Assembly: GCA_937900135.1 (NCBI GenBank)
Contig: CALCDJ010000068.1
Span: 84,173-148,172, forward strand
DNA length: 64,000 nt
Origin: an uncultured Blautia sp.
GTDB lineage: Bacteria; Bacillota; Clostridia; Lachnospirales; Lachnospiraceae
Direction: 5' to 3'
Below the pieces are notes generated by a model. The model did no database searches and was not told the origin of the DNA. It saw only the letters and a list, made by a program, of their open reading frames with translations. The position numbers were made by a program, and so were the translations under genes. Positions 26,584 to 35,449 of this stretch are shown here, piece by piece; position 1 is the first letter of the stretch, and every line of letters starts with the position of its first letter.

Positions 26584-27791
26584 AAGAGGGAATTTTACTG
26601 GAAGAAGCGCTCTGCTGCATAGAAGAGCATACAAAAAGAATACAAAGAACCAGGGAAGTTCTGGTGGAAGAAGCGGGTGGGTATTTGCTGGCGGAGGATG
26701 TGTATGCAGCAATTGATAATCCGCCTTTTCCCCGGTCTCCCGTAGACGGATATGCAGTACGGGCAGAGGATATTCAGGGGGCTGTTCGGGGAAATCCTGC
26801 CAGGCTTAAGGTAGCCGGCTGTATTTATGCCGGGGAAGATGGAGAAAGTCTGACAATTAAAACAGGGGAAGCCTTTCGGATTATGACAGGAGCTCCATTT
26901 CCCAAAGGGGCGGATACAGCTGTGAAACAGGAGGACACCGATTACGGAGAAGAATTGGTAGAAATATATCAGAGTCAGAGATCATTTGATAATTATTGCT
27001 TTGCAGGAGAGGATTATCAGAAGGGGAGCCTTCTTCTTTCCAAGGGAACCCGAATTACCTTTGCAGAACAGGGAATTTTGTCCGGTCTTGGAAAAACAAA
27101 GGTTCTGGTGTATGACAAGCCGGTAATTCGGCTGTTTACCACTGGAGATGAGTTATGTCCTCCTGGAACACCCCTAAAGCCTGGAAAGATTTATGATTCC
27201 AATGGAATGATGGTTTCTTCACGTCTGAGGGAGCTGGGGGTTCCTCCCAAAAGTGTAGCCCATGCCATGGACAGTGAGCAGGGACTGGCAGAGGTATTAA
27301 AACAGGCTGCAAAGGATGCAGATCTGATTGTTACCACTGGCGGAGTTTCCGTTGGAAAAAAGGATATCCTTCATGGCGCGCTGGAGCTGATGGGGGCAGA
27401 GAAACTTTTCTGGAGAGTAAAGCTGCAGCCCGGCACTCCCACAATTTTTTCCATATATCAAAATACGCTGATTCTTTCTCTTTCCGGAAATCCCTTTGGA
27501 GCCATGGCAAATACAGAGCTTCTTCTTCGGCCTATTCTGGAAATCCTGACAGGAGATCCTGCTTTTGCAATGAAAAAAAGGAAAGGAACCATGGGAGAAG
27601 CGTTTGGCAAGAAGAGTAAAGTACGGAGATTTGTAAGAGCTATCTGTCAAAATGGAAATGTGACGCTGCCTTCTGGCATTTTTTCTTCCGGTGCCATAGG
27701 AACTCTTCGAGGATGCAACTGTCTTTTGGATATTCCTGCTGGAAATGCAGGTCTTGAAAAGGGACAGGAGGTTTCTGTCTGGATGTTGTAA
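26580..27791 (+). CDS. moeA: Molybdopterin molybdotransferase MoeA
   Basis: 403 residues. Family motifs are NPPFPRSPVDGYAVRAED (residues 48-65), RIMTGAPFPKGADTAVKQED, FTTGDEL and TTGGVSVGKKD. It inserts molybdate (or tungstate) into adenylylated molybdopterin. Translationally coupled to mobA through the ATGA overlap. The end of the gene is followed by the fdhF promoter. Confidence 0.93.
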   Translation: MKEGILLEEALCCIEEHTKRIQRTREVLVEEAGGYLLAEDVYAAIDNPPFPRSPVDGYAVRAEDIQGAVRGNPARLKVAGCIYAGEDGESLTIKTGEAFRIMTGAPFPKGADTAVKQEDTDYGEELVEIYQSQRSFDNYCFAGEDYQKGSLLLSKGTRITFAEQGILSGLGKTKVLVYDKPVIRLFTTGDELCPPGTPLKPGKIYDSNGMMVSSRLRELGVPPKSVAHAMDSEQGLAEVLKQAAKDADLIVTTGGVSVGKKDILHGALELMGAEKLFWRVKLQPGTPTIFSIYQNTLILSLSGNPFGAMANTELLLRPILEILTGDPAFAMKKRKGTMGEAFGKKSKVRRFVRAICQNGNVTLPSGIFSSGAIGTLRGCNCLLDIPAGNAGLEKGQEVSVWML

Positions 27792-27866
27792 CAAATTTTA
27801 CTACATTTTTTGGTAGGTTATTCCAATAATTTTGAAAAATTTCTAGGATATCTTGTCTAAAATGAT

Positions 27867-27895
27867 TGAAGAATGTATATGAGAATGTTAAAATA
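27867..27895 (+). promoter_or_regulatory. Promoter of the fdhF operon
   Basis: TTGAAG, a 17-base spacer and TAAAAT, ending 33 bases before fdhF. The surrounding gap is AT-rich. Confidence 0.6.
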
Positions 27896-27928
27896 TACAC
27901 AAATTCATAAAAGCAAGGAGGGAACCAT

Positions 27929-30118
27929 ATGGATTTTAAACAAGTCCAGACAACCTGTCCCTATTGTGGAGCTGGCTGTCAGATTATGTTCACGATCGAT
28001 GAAGAAAAAAATAAGATCGTGGAAGCAGTTCCGGCGAATGGAAGAACCAATCAGGGCACTTTATGTCTGAAAGGTCATTATGGCTGGGATTACTTAAATG
28101 ATCCGCAGATTTTAACCAAACGTCTTCGCAAACCAATGATCCGAAAAGGGGGAAAGAAATCTCCTCTTGTGGAGGTATCATGGGAAGAGGCCATTTCTTA
28201 TGTGGCAAAACGTCTGGGAGAGATTAAGGAGAAGTTCGGTCCAGATGCGATTATGGGAACCGGATCTGCTCGTGGAGCAGGAAATGAAGCCAATTATCTG
28301 ATGCAGAAATTTATGCGCGCGTGTATCGGCACCAACAATGTGGATCACTGCGCGCGAATATGACATGCGCCTTCGGTAGCGGGTCTACTGTATTCTTTAG
28401 GTTCAGGCGCAATGTCCATGGGCATCCCGGAGATCGAGGATGCAAAATGTTTACTTTGCTTCGGTTATAACGGAGCAGACTCTCATCCCATCGTTGCCAG
28501 ACGAATTGTCAGAGGCAAACAGAAGGGAATGAAAATTATCTGTGCAGATCCACGTGTGACAGAAACTGCACGTATTTCAGATATCCATCTTCAGTTAAAA
28601 GGCGGATCGAATCTTGCCCTTGTAAATGCAATGGCAAATGTTATCTGGAATGAAGGTCTGGCAGATACCGCATTTATTGAAGCGCATACGAAGGGCTTCC
28701 AGGAATTCCTGAAAGTCATTGAAAAATACACACCGGAATATGCAGAACCAATCACTCACATTCCGGCAGAGGAAATCAGAAAAGCAGCAAGACTGTATGC
28801 AACATCCAAGCCTGCCATGATTCTTTATGGTATGGGTGTCTGTCAGTTTACACAGGCAGTGGATGTGGTAAAAGGTCTGGCGAACCTGGCGCTGATGACC
28901 GGCAACTTTGGAGGTCCGTCCATGGGTATTGGTCCGGTACGTGGACAGAATAACGTACAGGGTGCCTGTGACATGGGTGCTTTGCCCAATTCTTATCCAG
29001 GCTACCAGAATGTGACGGTTCCTGAAATTCGGGAAAAATTTGAAAAAGCATGGGGAGTACCTCTTTCCGATCAGGTTGGATGTCCCATCACTCATGTTCC
29101 TCATCGAATTCTTCACGAAAAGGATGAGAAGAAGAGAATCCATGCCTATTATATTTTCGGAGAAGATCCGGCGCAGTCCGATCCAGATCTGGCAGAAGTC
29201 AGAGAAGCGCTGGACAAATGTGATTTTGTTGTAATGCAGGATATTTATATGAATAAAACAGGTATGTATGCAGACGTGATCCTTCCGGCTACGGCCTGGG
29301 GAGAAAATGAGGGTGTGTATACCTGTGCAGACCGTGGTTTCCAGAGAGTTCGTAAGCTCATTGAACCAGATGGGGATATGAGACCGGACTGGCAGATCAT
29401 TGCCGATATCTCCACTGCCATGGGATATCCTATGAATTACAAAAACACAGAAGAGATCTGGAATGAAATGATCGATCTTTGTCCAAGCTTTACAGGCGCT
29501 ACCTATGAAAAAATAGAAAAATACGGATGTATCCAGTGGCCATGCCGTGACAAGTCCATGGAAGACAAGGGAACTCCATATTTACATAAAGATGGTATTT
29601 TTGCAACCAAAGACCATAAGGCTCTGTTCTATGGAACAGACTGGCATCCGCCAGTGGAACTGGAAAACGATGAGTATCCAATGACTCTGTCAACGGTACG
29701 TGAAGTAGGACACTATTCTGTACGTACCATGACAGGTAACTGCCGTACTCTGCGCAATCTGGAAGATGAGCCGGGATGGGTTCAGATGAATACCCAGGAT
29801 TGTGAACGCATGGGACTGAAAAAGGGAGAACTGGTAAAAATCCTTTCCAAGAGAGGATACTGTATTACCCGCTGTCTGCCTACAGACCGTGTAAAACCAG
29901 GCGCAACCTATATGACCTATCAGTGGTGGATCGGCGCATGTAATGAGCTTACCACTGCCAAATTAGATCCGATCAGTAATACGCCGGAGTATAAATATTG
30001 TGCCTGCCGGGTAGAAAAGATCCAGGATCAGGAATGGGCAGAGCGTCATGTGATTGAATTATACGATGAGATTCGCGCCCAGATGGGAATCGAAACCGGA
30101 AAGGGGGCGAAGGCATGA
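27929..30118 (+). CDS. fdhF: Selenocysteine formate dehydrogenase FdhF (HDCR type)
   Basis: 729 residues when the in-frame TGA at 28361-28363 is read as selenocysteine 145. The context DHCARI-U-HAPSVAGL matches the CARV-U-HGPSVAGL active site of E. coli FdhH. The N-terminal CPYCGAGC holds a [4Fe-4S] cluster; the remainder is a molybdopterin oxidoreductase with its dinucleotide-binding domain (CRTLRNLEDEPGWVQM). It interconverts CO2 and formate. Followed without gaps by two ferredoxin-type subunits and HydA2, so electrons probably come straight from H2. GGAGGGA before the ATG. Confidence 0.96.
28361..28410 (+). promoter_or_regulatory. Bacterial SECIS element of fdhF
   Basis: Starting at the UGA, GGTAG and CTACT can pair around CGGGT, giving an apical loop region with GGTCT as in the E. 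coli fdhF element, which SelB recognises. Position, about 15 bases after the UGA, agrees with known bacterial SECIS hairpins. Confidence 0.7.
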
Positions 30119-30654
30119 ACTACTTTGTAAAAGGAAATCCAGATCTTTGTATTGGCTGCCGCACCTGTATGATCGGCTGTGTAGTTGCTCATGAAGGAAA
30201 GCATATCTTTGAAGTGGATCCGGATGCATACAATTTCAATCCCAAACTTCATATGGTAAAAACTGCCCGCTTAAGCGTTCCGGTGCAGTGTAAACATTGT
30301 GAAAACCCTGCCTGTATGGCAGTCTGCCCAGTGGGAGCAATTTCTCAGGAAGATCACTGTGTGGTGATCCATACAGAGAAGTGTATGGGCTGTAAATCCT
30401 GTATGGATGCCTGTCCTTTTGGAGCAATCAATATGGTGGCTCTGGTGGGTACTGCCCAGGCTGACGGAAGTGAGAAAAAGGTTGCCAATAAATGTGACCT
30501 TTGTAATGGGATCAAAGGCGGTCCGGCATGTGTGCGTGTCTGCCCCACAGAAGCACTGACTCTGGTCACAGAAGAAGAACTGGGAGATGCTATGGAACGG
30601 AAACGTCAGGAAGCAGCCAGGAGTGCATTTCTGGAGACACATCCACAGGAATAG
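30115..30654 (+). CDS. hycB: HycB-like four-cluster ferredoxin subunit
   Basis: 179 residues with four sets of cluster cysteines: CIGCRTCMIGC, CKHCENPACMAVCP, CMGCKSCMDACP and CDLCNGIKGGPACVRVCP. This is the HycB/HydN arrangement found in formate hydrogenlyase and in the hydrogen-dependent CO2 reductase of Acetobacterium woodii. It wires the formate dehydrogenase to the hydrogenase. Its ATG overlaps the fdhF stop by four bases. The 'hycB' symbol marks the family, not a proven orthologue. Confidence 0.9.
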   Translation: MNYFVKGNPDLCIGCRTCMIGCVVAHEGKHIFEVDPDAYNFNPKLHMVKTARLSVPVQCKHCENPACMAVCPVGAISQEDHCVVIHTEKCMGCKSCMDACPFGAINMVALVGTAQADGSEKKVANKCDLCNGIKGGPACVRVCPTEALTLVTEEELGDAMERKRQEAARSAFLETHPQE

Positions 30655-30672
30655 GAAGGCGGGATAAAAAAG

Positions 30673-31236
30673 ATGAAAAAAGAAATTGGATGCTTTGTAG
30701 TAGGAGACAGTACCAAATGCACTGGCTGTAAAGCCTGTGAGGTAGCTTGCTTTACCGTTCACAGCCGTCAGAACAATCCGGTGGGAAAAACTGTGGGAAC
30801 TGTAACTGTTCCTGTAACTCCAAGACTGTTTCTTACAAAATTTGATGATATGTGTATGCCTATTCAGTGTAAGCACTGTGAGGATGCTCCTTGTCTGAAT
30901 GCCTGTACAAAAGGCGCGATCAGCCGTGTAGACCATCAGGTGATCGTAGATGCAGAAAAATGCATCGGCTGCAAAGATTGTATGCAGGCCTGTCCTTTTG
31001 GTGCCATCGCGCTTCTTCCTTATGCTAATGGAGGGAAGGTTGTGGCTCAGGCAATGTCACCGGAGGCAAAGGTTTTTGCATCAAAATGTGATCTCTGTGC
31101 GGGAGTAGAAGGCGGTCCGGCCTGTGTGCGTGTCTGTCCTCATCAGGCGCTTCGCCTGGTAGACCCGGAAGCAGAACGGGAAGAAAAGAACAGAAAAGCA
31201 GCAGAGGCTCTGCTTCTGACAAAAAACTGGAGGTAA
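30673..31236 (+). CDS. hycB: Second HycB-like four-cluster ferredoxin subunit
   Basis: 187 residues with the same four-cluster plan as the preceding gene: CTGCKACEVACF, CKHCEDAPCLNACT, CIGCKDCMQACP and CDLCAGVEGGPACVRVCP. The pair are clearly paralogues; HDCR complexes contain two such subunits (HycB2/HycB3-like) that can also polymerise into filaments in some acetogens. AAGGCGGG precedes the ATG. It ends 15 bases before hydA. Confidence 0.9.
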   Translation: MKKEIGCFVVGDSTKCTGCKACEVACFTVHSRQNNPVGKTVGTVTVPVTPRLFLTKFDDMCMPIQCKHCEDAPCLNACTKGAISRVDHQVIVDAEKCIGCKDCMQACPFGAIALLPYANGGKVVAQAMSPEAKVFASKCDLCAGVEGGPACVRVCPHQALRLVDPEAEREEKNRKAAEALLLTKNWR

Positions 31237-31251
31237 GGGAGGACGAAATTC

Positions 31252-32613
31252 ATGATAGTTGCAATTGACCAGAATCTTTGTACCGGATGCCGCGAATGTG
31301 CGGAGGTCTGTCCTGCCTATGCCATTGTTGGAGAGCAGGGAAAACCGCAGACCATTGATACGGAGAAGTGTGTGATGTGTGGACAATGCATACAGAAATG
31401 TAAATCCTACGTTTCCATACTCACTCATGGAAAAAATGCTTACGAAAGAGTAAAAAAAGAAAGACATATTCCAGACTGTGTGCAGGAGCCTTTGTTTGCA
31501 GCTCATGCAGTCTGTAATCTGGATAAAGTGGGGGCTGCCATTTCAGATCCACAGAAGTTTACCATGGTACAGTGTGCACCTGCAGTGCGTGTTGCCATTG
31601 CAGAAGAGTTTGGCGCAGACCTTGGAACCTTAAGTCCTGGAAAACTGGCTGCTGCTCTTCGGGCTGTAGGCTTTGACCGGATCTATGATACCAACTTCCC
31701 CGCAGATGTGACCATTATGGAGGAAGGAACAGAGTTGATTAAGCGGGTGACAGAGGGAGGAACCCTTCCAATGTTTACTTCCTGCTGTCCGGCTTGGGTA
31801 CGTTTCCTGGAAAAAAATTATCCGGAATTGAAGGACCATCTGTCCACAGCAAAGAGCCCCCAGCAGATTGGAGGCGCAATATTCAAGACATACGGCGCAG
31901 AGCTGGAAAACATAGAAGCGTCCAGAGTATTCAGCGTTTCTGTGATGCCATGTACCTGTAAGGAATTTGAATGCGAACGTCCGGAAATGAAAGACAGCGG
32001 TTTCCGTGATGTGGATGTGGCGATCACCACAAGAGATCTGGCATGGATGATCAAAGCAAAAGGAATTGACTGGGATACGCTTCCTGAAGAAGAGTTTGAT
32101 AAACCTCTTGGACTGTACACAGGTGCAGGAACCATTTTTGGTGTAACTGGAGGGGTAATGGAAGCTGCCATTCGTACCGGTTATGAATTGGTGACCGGAC
32201 AGCCGATTCCAAGTGTGGATGTGGAAGCAGTAAGAGGAACGGAAGGCTTCCGCACCTCCATCATTAAGGTAGGAGATCTGGATCTCCGAATTGGTGTAGT
32301 AACCGGATTGAAAAATGTGATTCCCGTATTGGAAGCTGTAAAAGCAGGAACCTTGAACCTTCATTTTATTGAAGTGATGACCTGTCCTGAGGGCTGTGTC
32401 AGCGGCGGCGGTCAGCCTAAGCTCTTGATGGATCTGGACAGACCAGAGGCTTATGCGGCCAGAAGAGAAGCAACCTTCGCCCATGACCGCGCACTTCCAT
32501 ACAGGAAATCTCATGAAAATCCAGCGATTAAGAAGATTTATGATGAATTTTTAGAAGAACCAAACAGCCATATTGCACATCATCTGTTACATACAGGTTA
32601 TTGTTTGAAATAG
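31252..32613 (+). CDS. hydA: [FeFe] hydrogenase HydA2-like
   Basis: 453 residues. Two N-terminal [4Fe-4S] clusters (CTGCRECAEVCP and CVMCGQCIQKC) precede an H-cluster domain with its three signatures: TSCCPAW, MPCTCKEFE and EVMTCPEGCVSGGGQP. The short form without the long N-terminal ferredoxin array is that of HydA2 in the A. woodii HDCR. It oxidises H2 and passes electrons through the HycB-like subunits to FdhF for CO2 reduction. Ends at a bidirectional terminator, which marks the border of the AT-rich cassette. Confidence 0.93.
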   Translation: MIVAIDQNLCTGCRECAEVCPAYAIVGEQGKPQTIDTEKCVMCGQCIQKCKSYVSILTHGKNAYERVKKERHIPDCVQEPLFAAHAVCNLDKVGAAISDPQKFTMVQCAPAVRVAIAEEFGADLGTLSPGKLAAALRAVGFDRIYDTNFPADVTIMEEGTELIKRVTEGGTLPMFTSCCPAWVRFLEKNYPELKDHLSTAKSPQQIGGAIFKTYGAELENIEASRVFSVSVMPCTCKEFECERPEMKDSGFRDVDVAITTRDLAWMIKAKGIDWDTLPEEEFDKPLGLYTGAGTIFGVTGGVMEAAIRTGYELVTGQPIPSVDVEAVRGTEGFRTSIIKVGDLDLRIGVVTGLKNVIPVLEAVKAGTLNLHFIEVMTCPEGCVSGGGQPKLLMDLDRPEAYAARREATFAHDRALPYRKSHENPAIKKIYDEFLEEPNSHIAHHLLHTGYCLK

Positions 32614-32623
32614 TGGTTTTTTA

Positions 32624-32666
32624 GGGGAGCATTTGGGAGTTAGAAAGCCCGAAGCTCCCCATTTAT
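32624..32666. terminator. Bidirectional terminator between hydA and the cassette
   Basis: GGGGAGC pairs with GCTCCCC across a 23-base loop that itself can fold; T-rich flanks on both sides. It lies between converging genes. Confidence 0.7.
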
Positions 32667-32669
32667 TAA

Positions 32670-33419
32670 TTACTTGCAGTGGATTTTGCACCATAATTCT
32701 TGTATGGGTGGAATTTGTTCCCGCATACCGGGTGCAAGTTGGCTCCAAATGATGCCTCGCTGGGGTTTGGGAAATTCATTTCTTGTATGAATAACACGGG
32801 TTGGTGTAACGATATAGTCGATAGCTGTATCATACTCTCGAACCTCTACATCAACATCCATTACCTGACAGTCATGTCCAACACAAAATACAGGAGTATC
32901 TAAATCAACAAGTCCCATAGAATACGTCATTGCCCATTCTAAGTCAAAGTAACCATGCCCCTTTCCAAAACGAATTCCACTTGGTGTAATAGCAGAAGCT
33001 CCGGTAACCATCATATCTATTTTTTTAACAGATTTTTTTAATTGTTCTAATGTTTGATGTTTCCAAAAACGTGAAACGCCGTCTAAAAGAGAAGCAAATT
33101 CTTCTTTTCCTTCGGGAATAATACCAGGCTCTATGAGAAAAAATCCACGAGTAATGCCGTAGTTTGTCATTACAACAGTTTTTTTGTCTTTAAAAGCAAT
33201 TTCTCGAAGCGTTTCTAAATTGTTATCAGGTGTAATAAAAATAACTTTGGAATTCTTGTAAATATCTGTATTAGTCAGGAGCTCAGCACATTTATTACTA
33301 CCTTCGTAATCAGTAATAAATTCAGAAAATTCCCAACTAAAACGAGAATCGGGACGTGCAACTTTGCGGAGTTCCTCCCAAATAATTGTACGTGCTTCTT
33401 TTGCATCAATTTTTTTCAT
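32670..33419 (-). CDS. 5-formyltetrahydrofolate cyclo-ligase-like protein
   Basis: About 249 residues. The signature region IRFGKGHGYFDLEWAM fits the MTHFS/COG0212 family, in the larger form also called methenyltetrahydrofolate synthetase domain protein. True cyclo-ligases are about 190 residues and act on 5-formyl-THF. The fold (ISOCOT) is shared with ribose-5-phosphate isomerase, so a sugar-phosphate substrate is possible in this setting. ATG 33419 has AAGGAGG upstream. It follows the gntR gene in the same direction, so it is probably a cassette member, even though it lies next to the acetogenic hydrogenase operon. Confidence 0.75.
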   Translation of the reverse strand: MKKIDAKEARTIIWEELRKVARPDSRFSWEFSEFITDYEGSNKCAELLTNTDIYKNSKVIFITPDNNLETLREIAFKDKKTVVMTNYGITRGFFLIEPGIIPEGKEEFASLLDGVSRFWKHQTLEQLKKSVKKIDMMVTGASAITPSGIRFGKGHGYFDLEWAMTYSMGLVDLDTPVFCVGHDCQVMDVDVEVREYDTAIDYIVTPTRVIHTRNEFPKPQRGIIWSQLAPGMREQIPPIQELWCKIHCK

Positions 33420-33508
33420 TAGAAAACCTCCTTGTAAAATTATATGTATATAGATATATACATATATACAACATAAAAGGTGTTGTGTCAAGTACAAGGA
33501 GGTTTTTG

Positions 33509-34285
33509 TTATGTAATGATAAAACCGTTGCTTCCTCTTTTGAGCGGAAGACGGAATCGTACGTAATCACCACACCAAAGAGCAGTGGAATATTCCAATG
33601 GTGTTTGATCAGAAAGAAAAGAAGTAGCGGAAATTAAAATCATAGGGGTATCCAAACTACAATTCAAAAGTGCAATGTCTGCCTGCGTTGCGCGACAAGC
33701 TTCTATATAATCTTCTACATATTCTGGAACAAGACTATAATATTGTTGCAAGGTTGTAGAAATAGAATTGTTGATTAATGAACGCAATTCTAAATGTGGA
33801 ACATATTTTGCAGATATGTAGGAACGGCCTATTGCTAAGGGGCGATCGTCTAAAAGAAAAAGTCTCTTGATGTAAACGGCACTATCACTGGAATTTAATT
33901 GGAGATGTTCTGCTACAGCGGGGAATAAATCAGTTACTATACATTGATCAAGAACTTGAACTGTAATGGAGTAGGGTGTTTGCATGAGTTTGTCATTGGT
34001 TACAAGACGATAATTTAATTCTGCAACAAAAGGGGTGGGATCAGAAACAATAAATGTACCTTTTCCCCGTTTCTTTTTTAAAATTCCATCTTTTTCAAGT
34101 TCTGCGAGTGCTTGCCTAAGAGTGATTCTACTTACATTATATTGTTCGGCTAGCTCAAGTTCGGTAGGGAGCTTTTGAGTTATACTCCATTCATGACGCA
34201 TAATTCGACTTTTTAGATCACTGGCAATTTGAAAATATGCAGGAACCGGTGATGAACGATCTAATTCTATTTTTTTGTTTACCAT
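33509..34285 (-). CDS. GntR-family (HutC/UTRA) transcriptional regulator
   Basis: 258 residues. A winged helix at residues 10-80 (ITQKLPTELELAEQYNVSRITLRQALAELEKDGIL) is followed by a UTRA ligand domain (YIKRLFLLDDRPLAIGRSYI). UTRA regulators bind small effectors such as sugar phosphates or nucleosides, and are usually encoded next to the genes they control. It is divergent from the pfkB-ABC operon, with a dyad in between that brackets its own promoter. Confidence 0.9.
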   Translation of the reverse strand: MVNKKIELDRSSPVPAYFQIASDLKSRIMRHEWSITQKLPTELELAEQYNVSRITLRQALAELEKDGILKKKRGKGTFIVSDPTPFVAELNYRLVTNDKLMQTPYSITVQVLDQCIVTDLFPAVAEHLQLNSSDSAVYIKRLFLLDDRPLAIGRSYISAKYVPHLELRSLINNSISTTLQQYYSLVPEYVEDYIEACRATQADIALLNCSLDTPMILISATSFLSDQTPLEYSTALWCGDYVRFRLPLKRGSNGFIIT

Positions 34286-34306
34286 ACCTTTATTTTACTC
34301 CTTAAA

Positions 34307-34356
34307 GTAGTTTACTATTATATATTTTACACAAAATTTTTAACAAAGTAAACTAC
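34307..34356. promoter_or_regulatory. Paired operator dyad around the gntR promoter
   Basis: GTAGTTTACT (34307-34316) and AGTAAACTAC (34347-34356) are exact inverted copies, 40 bases start to start. On the minus strand TTGTTA-18-TATAAT, the gntR promoter, lies between them. Each half contains AGT-nn-ACT, a GntR-like symmetry. This suggests autorepression. Confidence 0.65.
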
Positions 34357-34396
34357 AAAAAACAAGAAAATATTATACATTTTTTTCATAATAGCA

Positions 34397-34425
34397 TTGA
34401 CAAAATAACTCCTGTAAGTTAATAT
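34397..34425 (+). promoter_or_regulatory. Promoter of the pfkB-ABC cassette operon
   Basis: TTGACA, a 17-base spacer and TAATAT, ending 68 bases before pfkB. The GntR dyad lies just upstream. Confidence 0.65.
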
Positions 34426-34493
34426 GCATATAAGTTAATACAACTATACAAAAAAATGAGAGATGAGAAATAAAAAATAGGGGGTGATAAGAA

Positions 34494-35417
34494 ATGAAAA
34501 AAGTAGCAATTGTAGGGGCGGCAGCAGTAGGAGATTATATTTTCAAAGTGAATCATTTGCCGGAAAAGGGAGAAATCGTTGCAATAACTAGTGAAGGAGC
34601 AGAAAAAGTTCCTGGTGGTTGTGCTCCTAATATTGCATGTGGAATTGCTAATTTGAACCAAATACAACCTGTTTTGTATTATCCAGTAGGATATGATTTT
34701 GAGGAATGGGATGTATATTCTGACTGGAGAAATAGAGGTATTGAATGTAGGCTTGCATATTCGAAAGAGCATAAATGTGGATGTGCATGGATGTATATGC
34801 AGGATGATGGAACAACCATGTGCTTTTCTTACCAGGGTGCAGCGGATTCCACAAAGTCTAACGAAACAGAAATGGATGAAGAAATGGTTGTTATATCACC
34901 ATTATTAAGGCATTATACCTATGCTTTTTTGGAGGAGGCAATAAAAAAACAAAGTCAGATTTTTGTTACTGGTATCGGAGAAAAAAAGTTAATTCCATAT
35001 CTTGAGCGAATTCATACATTGCTCGTGAATAAATGTGAAAGTGAACAACTTTGTAAAGAATCTGGTGCAGATAATATGATTTCATTTTCAAAGAAGTATC
35101 CGTTTTTGAAAATCTATGTGACAAATGGCGGCAAGGGAAGTGATTTTTATAAAGGAGGGAAGAAACAACATATTCCTTTGATAACAGCAGATCAGATTGA
35201 AGATTATACAGGTGCAGGAGATGCATATACAAGCGGAATTGTAAGTGCTGTTGCAGCGGGATTTAATGATATACAAGCCGGATATATAGGGGCCTGTGCC
35301 GCAAGTTTTTGCATCCAATGCATGGGAGGCCAAACATATCGTTCTCATTGGGAACAACTGATAGAAAGATTAGATGGTCAATATCCAGATTGGAAAGAAC
35401 AAAAGATGGAAACATAA
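34494..35417 (+). CDS. PfkB-family sugar/nucleoside kinase
   Basis: 307 residues of the ribokinase family. The N-terminal substrate motif GGCAPNIACGIANL (residues 42-55) and the C-terminal anion-hole motif DYTGAGDAYTSG (about 240-251, with catalytic Asp) are present. The family phosphorylates ribose, nucleosides, pseudouridine, fructose phosphates and similar. Here, beside ADP-ribosylglycohydrolase-like proteins, ribose or a riboside is the plausible substrate. First gene of the operon; GGGGGTGA upstream. Confidence 0.88.
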   Translation: MKKVAIVGAAAVGDYIFKVNHLPEKGEIVAITSEGAEKVPGGCAPNIACGIANLNQIQPVLYYPVGYDFEEWDVYSDWRNRGIECRLAYSKEHKCGCAWMYMQDDGTTMCFSYQGAADSTKSNETEMDEEMVVISPLLRHYTYAFLEEAIKKQSQIFVTGIGEKKLIPYLERIHTLLVNKCESEQLCKESGADNMISFSKKYPFLKIYVTNGGKGSDFYKGGKKQHIPLITADQIEDYTGAGDAYTSGIVSAVAAGFNDIQAGYIGACAASFCIQCMGGQTYRSHWEQLIERLDGQYPDWKEQKMET

Positions 35418-35449
35418 TAAAATATGAAAGAAATAGGAGGAGGAAAAAA

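Noticed and set aside
28361..28363. In-frame stop splitting fdhF into two genes
   Set aside because: The TGA sits at the selenocysteine position of the family, with a SECIS-like stem, and selABCD is in the window.
31630..32514. Minus-strand frame of 294 codons opposite hydA
   Set aside because: Shadow of the hydrogenase gene; no motif, no promoter and no ribosome site.
32670..33419. Cyclo-ligase as a Wood-Ljungdahl pathway gene of the hydA operon
   Set aside because: It is on the opposite strand, separated by a terminator, and co-directional with gntR.
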